Origin: Paracoccus sp. TOH
Lineage (GTDB): Bacteria > Pseudomonadota > Alphaproteobacteria > Rhodobacterales > Rhodobacteraceae
Assembly (NCBI RefSeq): GCF_030388245.1
Contig: NZ_CP098360.1
Coordinates: 1,324,501 to 1,388,500, forward strand
Length of the DNA: 64,000 bases
Direction: 5' to 3'
Shown here: one piece after another, positions 52,433 through 60,758 of the stretch
Position numbering within the stretch: position 1 is the first letter of the stretch
How the letters are laid out: each line of letters opens with the position of its first letter
Position numbers and translations under genes: made by a program
The notes under the pieces: model-generated
What the model was told of the DNA's origin: nothing
What the model saw: only the letters and a program-made list of their open reading frames with translations
Databases searched by the model: none

Positions 52433-52502
52433 CTTCACCGTTTCACAAATACCCACCGGGGGCGCGGGGGCGGTCGGCCCCCGCTCTTCGCACTTGCAGC
52501 AA
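52433..52502 (-). repeat. Dispersed GGGTATTTG repeat, copy 4
   Basis: On the plus strand: TTCACCGTTTCACAAATACC (52434-52453), then a perfect 8-bp hairpin GCGGGGGC / GCCCCCGC (52464-52484), then TTGCAGCAA (52494-52502). Copy 6 has the same TTGCAGCAA word 34 bases beyond its core (here 40), so it seems to be the far end of the full element. It lies 7 bases after the glyS stop and before the PPDK-like gene. Confidence 0.78.
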
Positions 52503-52523
52503 TGCACCGGCCATGCCTAATGT
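52494..52523 (+). promoter_or_regulatory. Candidate promoter, PPDK-like gene (leaderless?)
   Basis: TTGCAG (52494-52499) and TAATGT (52518-52523) are 18 bases apart and end 9 bases before the ATG at 52533. If used, the transcript would start almost at the ATG, which fits the lack of any Shine-Dalgarno sequence there. The -35 lies in the end of repeat copy 4. Speculative. Confidence 0.3.
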
Positions 52524-52532
52524 GACGGCACC

Positions 52533-55094
52533 ATGACCGCGCTGACAGATCCCGGAGCCATCGTCGAAATCACCCCCTCGGCGGGGATCCAGACCGCACG
52601 CCACGGCTGGCGCGCCAAATGCCTGCAGCGCCTGATCCGCATGGAGCTGCCGGTGCCGGCCAGCTTCGCGCTCTCGGCCGAGGCGGTGCGCGCCATCTCC
52701 GCCGGACAGATGCCCGACCGCGCCCGCCTCGCCGCCATCATCGAGCGCGCCGACGGGCTGGTCAGCGTGCGGCCCTCGGCGATGAACCCGGCCTGGGGCG
52801 GACCGGGCACGGTGCTGAACGTGGGCATCAACCACGCATGCCATGCCCGGCTGGTGGAAAGCCGCGGCAAGGCGGCGGCCGACGCCATCTATCTGGGCTT
52901 CGTGCAATCCTACGCCATCCATGTCGCCCGGCTCGACCCCGACATGTTCTCGGACAGCGAGGGCGGGCTCGACGCCGCGCTGCGCGCCTATGAGGACGAG
53001 ACCGACGAGGAATTCCCCCAGGATCCGGCCCGGCAGCTGGCCGAGGTGCTGCGCAGCATGGCGCGGGCCTGGGACGGGCCGACCGCACGGCTTCTGCGCC
53101 AGGCCAAGGGGGCGCCGGCCATCGCGCCGCTGGGGCTGGTGGTGCAGGATATGGCGCTGGCCATCGGGCCGGGCGTCACCGGCTCGGGCACCATCCAGTT
53201 CATCGACAGCGTGACCGGCGCGCCGCGCATCACCGGCCGCTTCCGCGGCCAGAGCCAGGGCCGCTCGAAGGGCGAGGGGGCCGAGACGCTCTACCTGACC
53301 TGCGATCCGCGCGGCCCTTCGCTGCAGGAAGCCGCGCCCGAGGTCTTTGCCGACCTGGTCCGCTTCGGCGTTGCCGCCCGCGAAAGGCTGCGCGAGGAGA
53401 TGCAGATCGAATTCGTGGTTTCGGACAGCCGGCTCTCGATCATCGACGCGGTGCGGGTAAGCCGCAGCTCGCGGGCCAGCGTCCGCATCGCCGTGGCGCT
53501 GGCCCGCGACGGCATCATCCCGGCGGAAGAGGCGGTGATGCGGGTCGAGCCGCGGGCGCTTTCGGACCTGTTGCACCACCAGGTCGATCCGCGCGCGCCC
53601 CGCGACATCATTGCCCGCGGCATCAATGCCAGCCCCGGCGCCGCCACCGGCCGCGTCGTCTTCACCGCCGCCGCCGCCCAGGCCGCCGAGGCGCGGGGCG
53701 AGCGCTGCGTGCTGGTGCGCCGCGAGACGGTGCCCGAGGACATCCGCGGCATGCATGCCGCCGTCGCGGTGCTGACCGAGCGCGGCGGCATGACCAGCCA
53801 CGCCGCGGTGATCGCGCGCGGCATCGGCCTGCCCTGCATCGTCGGGGTCAGCGGCATCTCGATCGACCCGCGCGCCCGCACCATGCTGGTCGGCGGCCGC
53901 ATCTTCCGCGAGGGCGAGGAGCTGACCATCGACGGCACCTCGGGCGAGGTGCTGGCCGGCGCCGCCGAGATGCTGGAGCCGGCGCTGGACGAGAGCTTCA
54001 CCCAGCTTCTGGAATGGGCCGACGCGCATTGCCGCATCAAGGTGCGCGCCAATGCCGACACGCCCGAGGATGCCCGCACCGCCCGCATGTTCAACGCGCA
54101 AGGCATCGGGCTCTGCCGCACCGAGCACATGTTCTTCGACGACGAGCGGCTGCCGGCCATGCGCGAGATGATCTTCGCCGGGAAGCCCGAGGACCGCCGC
54201 CTGTCGCTGGAGCGCCTGCTGCCCATGCAGCGCAGCGATTTCGCGGCGCTGTTCGAGATCATGGCCGGCCTGCCGGTCACCATCCGGCTGTTCGACCCGC
54301 CGCTGCACGAATTTTTGCCACATGACCGCGAGGGGATGCGGGAACTTGCCGAATCGCTTGACCTGCCCTTGTCGGACGTGACCCGCCGGGTCGAGGCGCT
54401 GTCGGAATTCAACCCGATGCTGGGCATGCGCGGCGTGCGGCTGGGCATCACCGTCCCCGAGATCTATGACATGCAGGCCCGCGCCATCTTCGAGGCCACC
54501 ATCGAGGCCAGCCATAACGGCGACCCGGTGGTCCCGGAAATCATGATCCCGCTGGTCAGCGCCCGGCGCGAGGTCGAACTGGTCAAGACCCGCATCGACG
54601 CCGTCGCCGCCGCCGTCCGCAACGAGACCCGCAAGGACTTCACCTATCGCCTGGGCGTCATGGTCGAAACGCCGCGCGCCGCGCTACGCGCCGGCGACAT
54701 CGCCGAGCATTCGGCGTTCTTGTCCTTCGGAACCAATGACTTGACCCAGATGACCTATGGGCTGTCGCGCGACGATGCCGGCCGCTTCATGGGCACCTAT
54801 GTCAACCAGGGCGTCTATGCCGAGGATCCGTTCCACATCCTGGACCAGGACGGGGTGGGCGAGCTGGTCGCCATCGGCGCCGACCGCGCCCGCAGCCACA
54901 AGCCGGGCATCACCATCTCGGTCTGCGGCGAGCATGGCGGCAACCCCGAATCGATCGCCTTCTGCTTGCGCGCCGGGGTGAATTACGTCTCGTGTTCGCC
55001 CTTCCGGGTGCCGGTGGCGCGGCTTGCCGCGGCGCAGGAATCGATTCTCATGGCCCGCGAAGAGGCGGAATCGGCGGCCGGCGACAGGTCCTAA
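52533..55094 (+). CDS. PPDK-like PEP-utilising enzyme
   Basis: The 853-residue protein has the pyruvate phosphate dikinase layout: an N-terminal ATP-grasp-like region (1 to about 350), the swivelling phosphohistidine domain with H423 in GGMTSHAAVIARG, and a C-terminal PEP/pyruvate barrel with GLCRTEHMFF, SFGTNDLTQMTYGLSRDD and the acid-base C821 in YVSCSPFRVP. The phosphotransfer and PEP halves are intact. The ATP-binding half is diverged: the usual GGKGANLAEM start is RHGWRAKCLQRL, and the MPGMMDTVLN block is NPAWGGPGTVLN. It may use another donor or have a regulatory role. No ribosome site precedes the ATG. Confidence 0.8.
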   Translation: MTALTDPGAIVEITPSAGIQTARHGWRAKCLQRLIRMELPVPASFALSAEAVRAISAGQMPDRARLAAIIERADGLVSVRPSAMNPAWGGPGTVLNVGINHACHARLVESRGKAAADAIYLGFVQSYAIHVARLDPDMFSDSEGGLDAALRAYEDETDEEFPQDPARQLAEVLRSMARAWDGPTARLLRQAKGAPAIAPLGLVVQDMALAIGPGVTGSGTIQFIDSVTGAPRITGRFRGQSQGRSKGEGAETLYLTCDPRGPSLQEAAPEVFADLVRFGVAARERLREEMQIEFVVSDSRLSIIDAVRVSRSSRASVRIAVALARDGIIPAEEAVMRVEPRALSDLLHHQVDPRAPRDIIARGINASPGAATGRVVFTAAAAQAAEARGERCVLVRRETVPEDIRGMHAAVAVLTERGGMTSHAAVIARGIGLPCIVGVSGISIDPRARTMLVGGRIFREGEELTIDGTSGEVLAGAAEMLEPALDESFTQLLEWADAHCRIKVRANADTPEDARTARMFNAQGIGLCRTEHMFFDDERLPAMREMIFAGKPEDRRLSLERLLPMQRSDFAALFEIMAGLPVTIRLFDPPLHEFLPHDREGMRELAESLDLPLSDVTRRVEALSEFNPMLGMRGVRLGITVPEIYDMQARAIFEATIEASHNGDPVVPEIMIPLVSARREVELVKTRIDAVAAAVRNETRKDFTYRLGVMVETPRAALRAGDIAEHSAFLSFGTNDLTQMTYGLSRDDAGRFMGTYVNQGVYAEDPFHILDQDGVGELVAIGADRARSHKPGITISVCGEHGGNPESIAFCLRAGVNYVSCSPFRVPVARLAAAQESILMAREEAESAAGDRS

Positions 55095-55230
55095 GACCAG
55101 TCGGTTTTGGCCGGAATTCGCCCGTTAACCTTTTCGCGGTCGGCGGGTTTCCGCCAGAATCCAGCAAATTCAATCGAATCCGGCCTCTCACGCGCATGTG
55201 GGCTGGATCGGTCTTGGCGGTTTCGGGCCT

Positions 55231-55245
55231 TTAACGGTCAGTTCA
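55231..55245 (+). promoter_or_regulatory. Weak CtrA-box-like site before the SleB gene
   Basis: TTAA (55231-55234) and TTCA (55242-55245) are 7 bases apart, one base off the CtrA consensus TTAA-N7-TTAA, 68 bases before a cell-wall hydrolase start. CtrA controls envelope genes in many alphaproteobacteria. With one mismatch in a short motif this could be chance. Confidence 0.25.
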
Positions 55246-55312
55246 CGGCCCGGAACGGGTCTTCCCGACGAAACTGACCGGGTCTGCTCCCCGGACCGAA
55301 AACAGGACCGAC

Positions 55313-55861
55313 ATGCTGCTCAACAAGTCATGGCTGGCGCGCGTTTCCGTGTGTGTTGCCGTCGCACTCTCGCCCTTCGCCGCCGCTCCGGTCCTGGCCG
55401 ATGCCCAGCACCAGGTCGCCCACGAGACCAAGCAAGAGATCAAGACCGTCCGCACCGCGACCGGCCTGCACCAGATCAGCCAGCGCGATCTGCAATGCCT
55501 GTCCGAGGCGCTTTACTTCGAGGCCCGCGGCGAAGGCGTCAATGGCCAGCGCGCCGTGGCCGAGGTCATCCTGAACCGCGTCGATCATCCGCGCTTTCCC
55601 AAGACGGTCTGCGGCGTGGTCAACCAGCGCGGCCAGTTCACCTATAACAAGGGCGCCCGCATCCGCGAAAAGGGCACCTTCGCCCGGGTGCAGAAGGTCG
55701 CGATGGCGGCGCTGGCCGGCGCGCCGCGCACGCTGACCAATGGCGCGACCTATTTCCACGCCCGCGGCGTCCGGCCGTCCTGGTCCAAGCGCTTCGAGCG
55801 CACGATCCGCATCGGCAGCCACACCTTTTATCGCTCGGATCGCCGGTTCGCCTCGAACTAA
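55313..55861 (+). CDS. SleB-like cell wall hydrolase
   Basis: The 182-residue protein has a signal peptide (about 1-29, APVLA) and a SleB/Hydrolase_2 domain: LSEALYFEARGEGVNGQRAV holds the catalytic Glu, followed by AEVILNRVDHPRFP, the CGVVNQRGQFTYN substrate block and GATYFHARGVRPSW. Such enzymes are lytic transglycosylases or amidases acting on peptidoglycan in the periplasm, here in a non-spore-former, so growth or division rather than germination. AGGA precedes the ATG. It stands alone with a 218-base leader. Confidence 0.88.
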   Translation: MLLNKSWLARVSVCVAVALSPFAAAPVLADAQHQVAHETKQEIKTVRTATGLHQISQRDLQCLSEALYFEARGEGVNGQRAVAEVILNRVDHPRFPKTVCGVVNQRGQFTYNKGARIREKGTFARVQKVAMAALAGAPRTLTNGATYFHARGVRPSWSKRFERTIRIGSHTFYRSDRRFASN

Positions 55862-55944
55862 GGTCGCAGGCTGACGCATTCCTTCCGTGGATTTCGCGAT
55901 CCCGTCTCTTGCGGCGGGGCCATTTTCCTGAAAACACAGGCGGC

Positions 55945-56727
55945 ATGGACCAGCCAGACCGCATCCACCTGCGCGACTACATCGTCTCGGCCGAGATCGG
56001 GGCGTTTCAGACCGAGCGGGGTCACCCGCAGCGGCTGCGCTTCAACATCGACGTCGACCTGGCGACCCATGTCGTCGGCGTGAACGACGAGGTGGACCGG
56101 ATCCTCAGCTATGACATCCTGACCGGCGCCGTGGCGGCCGGGCTGGCGGATCGCCGCTATGACCTGCTGGAGACGCTGGCCGAGAAGATCGCCGCGCAGA
56201 TCCTGGCGCATCCGCGCGCCGCGCAGGTCTCGGTCATGGTCGAAAAGCTGGACCGCATTCCCGGGGCGCTGGGCGTGACGCTGGTGCGTCGCCAGGCGCG
56301 GGTCGAGGCCGACGACATCGCGGCGCCGATCCGGGTGGTTTTCCACGGCCGCGACATGGTGCTGCCCGACGGCGCCGTGGCGCTGGTCCCCGACGCGCCG
56401 CGCCTGCCTCTGCCGCAGGGCGGCAACGCGCGCGAGATCGAGCTGCTGGCGCTGGACCAGGCCGCCTGGGCCCTGGCCGGCCATCTGGGACTGACCGTCG
56501 CCGACAGCCGCACCGAGCTCGACTGGGCGGCAAGCGAAGGCCGCGTCGTGGTCTGGGCCCCGGCCCGGATGGTGCGCGACGTGGCGGGTCTCGCGGCCGA
56601 GCCGCAGGCGCTGGCGCTGTGGCTGGCCGAACGGCTGGGGGCGAGCCGGCTCGACTGGGCTCTGCCCTCGGGCGCGGCGGAGCCTTCGGTGCCGGCGGGT
56701 TTTCGCGTTCCGACCGGACGGATCTGA
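55945..56727 (+). CDS. folB: Dihydroneopterin aldolase with extra C-terminal domain
   Basis: The N-terminal 115 residues form a FolB domain: LRDYIVSAEIGAFQTERGHPQ and LLETLAEKIAAQILAHPRA followed by VEKLDRIPGALGV, which carry the pterin-binding Glu and the catalytic Lys region. It splits dihydroneopterin in folate synthesis. The remaining 145 residues are not part of a standard FolB (about 120 residues) and I do not recognise them. The ATG at 55945 is preferred; a TTG 36 bases upstream is possible. folP follows after 45 bases. Confidence 0.82.
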   Translation: MDQPDRIHLRDYIVSAEIGAFQTERGHPQRLRFNIDVDLATHVVGVNDEVDRILSYDILTGAVAAGLADRRYDLLETLAEKIAAQILAHPRAAQVSVMVEKLDRIPGALGVTLVRRQARVEADDIAAPIRVVFHGRDMVLPDGAVALVPDAPRLPLPQGGNAREIELLALDQAAWALAGHLGLTVADSRTELDWAASEGRVVVWAPARMVRDVAGLAAEPQALALWLAERLGASRLDWALPSGAAEPSVPAGFRVPTGRI

Positions 56728-56772
56728 TCTTCGCGCTTGAATCGGCTGCCGGCCGGCGTAGAGACCCGAAGC

Positions 56773-57744
56773 ATGACCGATTACTTCCGCCCCATCCCTT
56801 GCGAAACCGGCCGCTGGCAGCTTGCCGGTGGCTGGCTGCGCTTCTCTCGATTCGAGCTTTTGCGCCGCGGTCAGGCGCCGCGCGTGGTGGACAGCGCCCC
56901 CGACGCGGTGCTGGCGGCGCTGACCGCGCCCCGCGCGCCGCTCCTGGGCCTGTCGCTGGACCGGCCGCGCATCATGGGCATCGTCAATGCCACGCCCGAC
57001 AGCTTCTCGGATGGCGGCGCCTATGACGGGGCGGCGCAGGCGCGGCGGCTGGCCGGGCAGGGGGCCGAGATCCTGGATATCGGCGGCGAATCGACCCGGC
57101 CCGGCGCGCAGGAGGTGCCCGCGGCCGAGGAAATCGCCCGCGTGACCCCTGCCATCGCTGCGGGCCGTGCACTGGCGGCGGTGTCGATCGACACCCGCAA
57201 GGCCGGGGTGGCGCGGGCCGCCATCGCCGCCGGGGCGGGACTGGTCAACGATGTCTCGGGCTTCGATTTCGACCCGGCGATGGCGGCGACGGTGGCGGCG
57301 GCGGGCGTGCCGGTCTGCCTGATGCACGCCCAGGGCATCCCCCAGACGATGCAGGACAACCCGACCTATGGCGACGTGCTGCTGGACGTCTATGACGCGC
57401 TGGCCGAGCGCATCGCGCGGGCCGAGGCGGCGGGCATGCGCCGCGACAGGATCGTGATCGATCCGGGCATTGGTTTCGGCAAGACGCAGGCGCATAATCT
57501 GGCGATCCTGCGGCGGATCTCGGTCTATCACGGGCTGGGCTGCGCCGTGCTGCTGGGGGTGTCGCGCAAGCGGTTCATCGGCAGCATCGGTGGCGCCGAC
57601 GAGCCGGCCGAGCGGATGGCGGGCACGCTGGCGGTGACGCTGGCCGGGGTCGCGCAGGGCATACAGATCCACCGCGTCCATGACGTGGCGGAAACACGGC
57701 AGGGCCTCGCCCTTTGGCGGGCCGTGACCACAGAAACGAGTTGA
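56773..57744 (+). CDS. folP: Dihydropteroate synthase
   Basis: The 323-residue enzyme joins p-aminobenzoate to dihydropterin pyrophosphate in folate synthesis and is the sulphonamide target. The core begins [16 protein letters not shown] near residue 69, with [43 protein letters not shown] and GVSRKRFIG following. About 65 residues before the core form an extension typical of Rhodobacterales FolP rather than a separate known domain. It is followed by glmM after 10 bases, the common folP-glmM pair. Confidence 0.93.
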   Translation: MTDYFRPIPCETGRWQLAGGWLRFSRFELLRRGQAPRVVDSAPDAVLAALTAPRAPLLGLSLDRPRIMGIVNATPDSFSDGGAYDGAAQARRLAGQGAEILDIGGESTRPGAQEVPAAEEIARVTPAIAAGRALAAVSIDTRKAGVARAAIAAGAGLVNDVSGFDFDPAMAATVAAAGVPVCLMHAQGIPQTMQDNPTYGDVLLDVYDALAERIARAEAAGMRRDRIVIDPGIGFGKTQAHNLAILRRISVYHGLGCAVLLGVSRKRFIGSIGGADEPAERMAGTLAVTLAGVAQGIQIHRVHDVAETRQGLALWRAVTTETS

Positions 57745-57754
57745 GCGGGGCAAG

Positions 57755-59098
57755 ATGAGCAGGAAACTTTTCGGCACCGACGGCGTCAGGGGCCGCGCCA
57801 ATACCCATCCGATGACGGCCGAGATGGCGCTGCGCCTGGGTGCCGCCGCCGGCCGCTATTTCCGCCGCAACGGCGAGGATCGCCACCGCGTCGTCATCGG
57901 CAAGGACACCCGCCTGTCGGGCTACATGCTGGAAAACGCGCTGACCGCCGGGCTGACCTCGACCGGCATGAACGTGTTGCTGCTGGGCCCGGTGCCGACC
58001 CCGGCGGTGGGCTATCTGACCCGCTCGATGCGGGCGGATGTGGGCATCATGATCTCGGCCAGCCACAACCCGGCGCATGACAACGGCATCAAGTTCTTCG
58101 GCCCGGACGGCTTCAAGCTCTCGGACGAGGCCGAGGCCGAGATCGAGGCCATCGTGGCAGGCGAGATCACCCCGGCGCAGCCACAGAACATCGGCCGCGC
58201 CAAGCGCATCGACGATGGACGCGGGCGCTATGTCGAATATGCCAAGACCACCTTCCCGGCCGGGCAGCGGCTCGAGGGGCTGAAGGTGGTGGTCGATTGC
58301 GCCAACGGCGCCGCCTATCGCGCCGCCCCGGACGTGCTGTGGGAACTGGGGGCCGAGGTGATCCCGCTGGGCGTGTCCCCGAACGGCCACAACATCAATG
58401 ACGGGCTGGGCTCGACCCATCCCGAGGCTTGCGCCCGCGCGGTGCTGGAGCATGGCGCCGACATGGGCATCAGCCTGGATGGCGATGCCGACCGGGTGAT
58501 GATCGTCGATGAAAGGGGCCAGGTGGCGGATGGCGACCAGATCATGGCGCTGCTGGCCGATCGCTGGGCGGCGCAGGGCCGGCTGCGCGGCGGGGCGCTG
58601 GTGGCAACGGTGATGTCGAACCTGGGGCTCGAACGGTTCCTGCAGGGCCGGGGATTGCGGCTGGAGCGGACCGCTGTCGGCGACCGCTACGTGGTCGAGC
58701 GGATGCGCGGCCAGGGCTTCAACCTGGGCGGCGAGCAGTCGGGCCATATCGTGATGACCGATTACGCCACCACCGGCGACGGGCTGATCGCCAGCCTGCA
58801 ATTCCTGGCGGCGCTGGCGGATAGCGGCCGGCGCGCCTCGGATCTGGTGGCGCAATTCCAGCCGGTGCCGCAGTTGCTGAAGAACGTGCGCTATGCCGTC
58901 GGGGCCGATCCGCTGTCCCAGGAAAGCGTGCAGGCCGAGATCGCGCGGGCCGAGGCGCGGCTGGACGGCTGCGGCCGGGTGCTGATCCGCAAGTCCGGCA
59001 CCGAGCCGTTGATCCGGGTCATGGCCGAAGCCGAGGACGAGACCGTGCTGCGCGAGGTGGTCGAGAATATCGTCGCGGCGGTGGAACGGGCGGCCTGA
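57755..59098 (+). CDS. glmM: Phosphoglucosamine mutase
   Basis: The 447-residue enzyme converts glucosamine-6-phosphate to glucosamine-1-phosphate for peptidoglycan and LPS. It starts with LFGTDGVRG, has the phosphorylated serine S103 in [12 protein letters not shown], the metal loop DGDADRVM and the sugar and phosphate loops GGEQSGHI and [12 protein letters not shown]. Full length. It closes the folB-folP-glmM operon; behind it lies the facing pair of dispersed repeats. Confidence 0.95.
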   Translation: MSRKLFGTDGVRGRANTHPMTAEMALRLGAAAGRYFRRNGEDRHRVVIGKDTRLSGYMLENALTAGLTSTGMNVLLLGPVPTPAVGYLTRSMRADVGIMISASHNPAHDNGIKFFGPDGFKLSDEAEAEIEAIVAGEITPAQPQNIGRAKRIDDGRGRYVEYAKTTFPAGQRLEGLKVVVDCANGAAYRAAPDVLWELGAEVIPLGVSPNGHNINDGLGSTHPEACARAVLEHGADMGISLDGDADRVMIVDERGQVADGDQIMALLADRWAAQGRLRGGALVATVMSNLGLERFLQGRGLRLERTAVGDRYVVERMRGQGFNLGGEQSGHIVMTDYATTGDGLIASLQFLAALADSGRRASDLVAQFQPVPQLLKNVRYAVGADPLSQESVQAEIARAEARLDGCGRVLIRKSGTEPLIRVMAEAEDETVLREVVENIVAAVERAA

Positions 59099-59131
59099 CC
59101 GCGGGCGCGGGTCGCGCCGCTGGCGAGGTTT

Positions 59132-59159
59132 GCCGGGGTATTTGGAAAACGGTGAAACG
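59132..59159 (+). repeat. Dispersed GGGTATTTG repeat, copy 5
   Basis: GGGTATTTGGAAAACGGTGA (core starting at 59137) lies 38 bases after the glmM stop. It faces copy 6, which starts 34 bases further on; the two 22-base cores match at 20 positions as inverted copies, so the transcript could form a long hairpin. Confidence 0.75.
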
Positions 59160-59192
59160 GGGCACAGGCGTGCCATGGCGGTGCGGCGGCGC

Positions 59193-59256
59193 TTTCACCG
59201 TTTCACAAATACCCATGCGGCGGCGACGCGGGCGTTCCGCATGAGCGTTGCAGCAA
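59193..59256 (-). repeat. Dispersed GGGTATTTG repeat, copy 6
   Basis: Plus-strand TTTCACCGTTTCACAAATAC (59193-59212) is inverted relative to copy 5 and identical to copy 4 over TTCACCGTTTCACAAATACC. It is followed by a GC-rich segment and TTGCAGCAA (59248-59256), as in copy 4. It ends 10 bases before the stop of the FAD monooxygenase gene. Confidence 0.78.
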
Positions 59257-59266
59257 CAGGGACGCG

Positions 59267-60379
59267 TCAGAGCGCCGTCGGGTCGTAATCGTAGAGCCAG
59301 GCGAAGCGCTCGATCAGCCGGGTCGGGGCCAGGCGCGAGACGGCGCGCAGCCCGGCATGGGCGACGGCGCGGGTCGGGCCGCGCAGGTGGTAGTTGCGGG
59401 CATTGGCATTGGCCGCCTCGACGATCCGCTGGCAGCGCGGTTGGCGCAGGGCCTGGAAGCGCGCCAGGGCGGTCTGCTGGTCGGGGCCGGCGTCGAGGCA
59501 GGCGGCCAGTATCCAGGCATCCTCGATCGCCATGACCGCGCCCTGGGCCATGAAGGGCAGGGTCGGATGCGCCGCATCGCCGATCAGCGCCCGCCGGCCG
59601 TCCTGCCAATGCGCGGCGACCGGATGGCGAAAGAGACCCCAGATGCCGACCCGCTCGACCTGTTCCAGCCAGCCGGGTACCGGGCCGCCGAAGCGCGCGA
59701 AGGCGGCGCGCAGCTCGGCCGGATCGCCGGAGATGGACCAGCCTTCCTCGTGCCAGTCGGGACGTTCGACCACGGCGACGATATTGCGCTGGCCCTGGCC
59801 CAGCGGATAGCTGACCAGGTGCCGGCCCGGTCCCATGAACACCTGGGCCGCGGGCACGGCATCGGATTCGGCCGGGATCAGCGCCCGCCAGGCGGTCTGG
59901 CCGGTGAAGAACGGCGTCTCGGCGCCGTTCAGCGCCGGGCGCAGCCGGCTTTTCACCCCGTCGGCGCCGATCAGCAGCGGCACGTCGGGCAGGGCGGTGA
60001 CCTCGTGGCCCAGCTCGATCCGGGCACCGGCCTCGCGCGCCGCCTGTTCCAGCAGCGTGACCAGCCGGGCGCGATGCACCAGCCGGAAGCGGTCCTGCGG
60101 GCGATGCCGGGCTAGGTCCAGCACCGCGACCGGCCGGCCGGCGGAATCGCGCAGTTCGACCCGCTGCGAGGGTGCCGAGATCGCCCGGAAGCGCGGCCAC
60201 AGCCCCAACGCCTCGATCACCCGCACCGCATTGGGCGAGATCTGCAGGCCGGCACCGACCTCGCGCAGCGCGCCGGCGCGTTCCAGCACGGTGACAGCAA
60301 AACCGCGCTGCGCCAGCGCGCAGGCGGCGGTCAGGCCGGCGATGCCGGCGCCGATGATGGTGACGGGGGGCGGGCTCAG
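59267..60379 (-). CDS. FAD-dependent aromatic-type monooxygenase
   Basis: The protein (370 residues from the proposed start) is a class A flavoprotein monooxygenase: IIGAGIAGLTAA for FAD at the N-terminus, the LIGADGVKSRLR motif (usual GADG..S.VR) in the middle and ALIGDAAHPTLPFMAQGA near residue 280. It resembles salicylate and 3-hydroxybenzoate hydroxylases; the substrate is unknown. There is no ATG, GTG or TTG just before the conserved N-terminus. A CTG at 60379 overlaps the stop of the upstream gene (CTGA), in the manner of the ATGA overlaps elsewhere, and is the likely start. Confidence 0.78.
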   Translation of the reverse strand: MSPPPVTIIGAGIAGLTAACALAQRGFAVTVLERAGALREVGAGLQISPNAVRVIEALGLWPRFRAISAPSQRVELRDSAGRPVAVLDLARHRPQDRFRLVHRARLVTLLEQAAREAGARIELGHEVTALPDVPLLIGADGVKSRLRPALNGAETPFFTGQTAWRALIPAESDAVPAAQVFMGPGRHLVSYPLGQGQRNIVAVVERPDWHEEGWSISGDPAELRAAFARFGGPVPGWLEQVERVGIWGLFRHPVAAHWQDGRRALIGDAAHPTLPFMAQGAVMAIEDAWILAACLDAGPDQQTALARFQALRQPRCQRIVEAANANARNYHLRGPTRAVAHAGLRAVSRLAPTRLIERFAWLYDYDPTAL

Positions 60380-60717
60380 CGTCGCACCTCGGCGCTGGTG
60401 CCGGCGCGGACCTGGTCGAGCCGGTCCTGCGGCAGATCGGGGCGTCGCCGCCGCATCTCGGTCAGGTCGGGGGCCGCGGCGCCGGTCCAGCTTTCGCCGC
60501 CGCAAAGCACCACGACCTTATCCTCGCGGCGGATCGTGTTCCCGAGCCCGGTCACCATCGGCCTGCCGGTGGGGCGGACCGTGCCGCCGCCCGGCGCGGC
60601 GCGGCGGACCCCCAGCCCATGGAAATCCCGGCCGACGCCAGAGATCGGCGGGGTTCCCCGATCCGCGACCCGGTCGGGCGACAGGATCGTCACGGGTTTC
60701 AAGCTGTGGTCCGGCAT
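60376..60717 (-). CDS. Hypothetical basic protein, 113 residues
   Basis: AAGGGAGC precedes the ATG at 60717. The product is basic and Gly/Arg-rich, with the recognisable stretches SLKPVTILSPDRVAD, TGLGNTIRREDKVVVLCGGESW and a charged C-terminus. I know no domain for it. It is coupled to the FAD monooxygenase by a 4-base overlap and follows dksA with a 41-base gap, so the three may be one transcript. It could be a true small protein or an upstream reading frame that controls the monooxygenase. Confidence 0.6.
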   Translation of the reverse strand: MPDHSLKPVTILSPDRVADRGTPPISGVGRDFHGLGVRRAAPGGGTVRPTGRPMVTGLGNTIRREDKVVVLCGGESWTGAAAPDLTEMRRRRPDLPQDRLDQVRAGTSAEVRR

Positions 60718-60758
60718 GCTTGCTCCCTTCGGGTTGCGAGGCCGGGGCGGCTGCGGGC

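Noticed and set aside
55095..55230. Second CtrA half-site (GTTAACC) upstream of the SleB gene
   Set aside because: There is no TTAA at 7 bases on either side; left out as chance.
55858..57801. 647-codon minus-strand frame across folB and folP
   Set aside because: Covers two certain genes in antisense; no ribosome site or recognisable motif.
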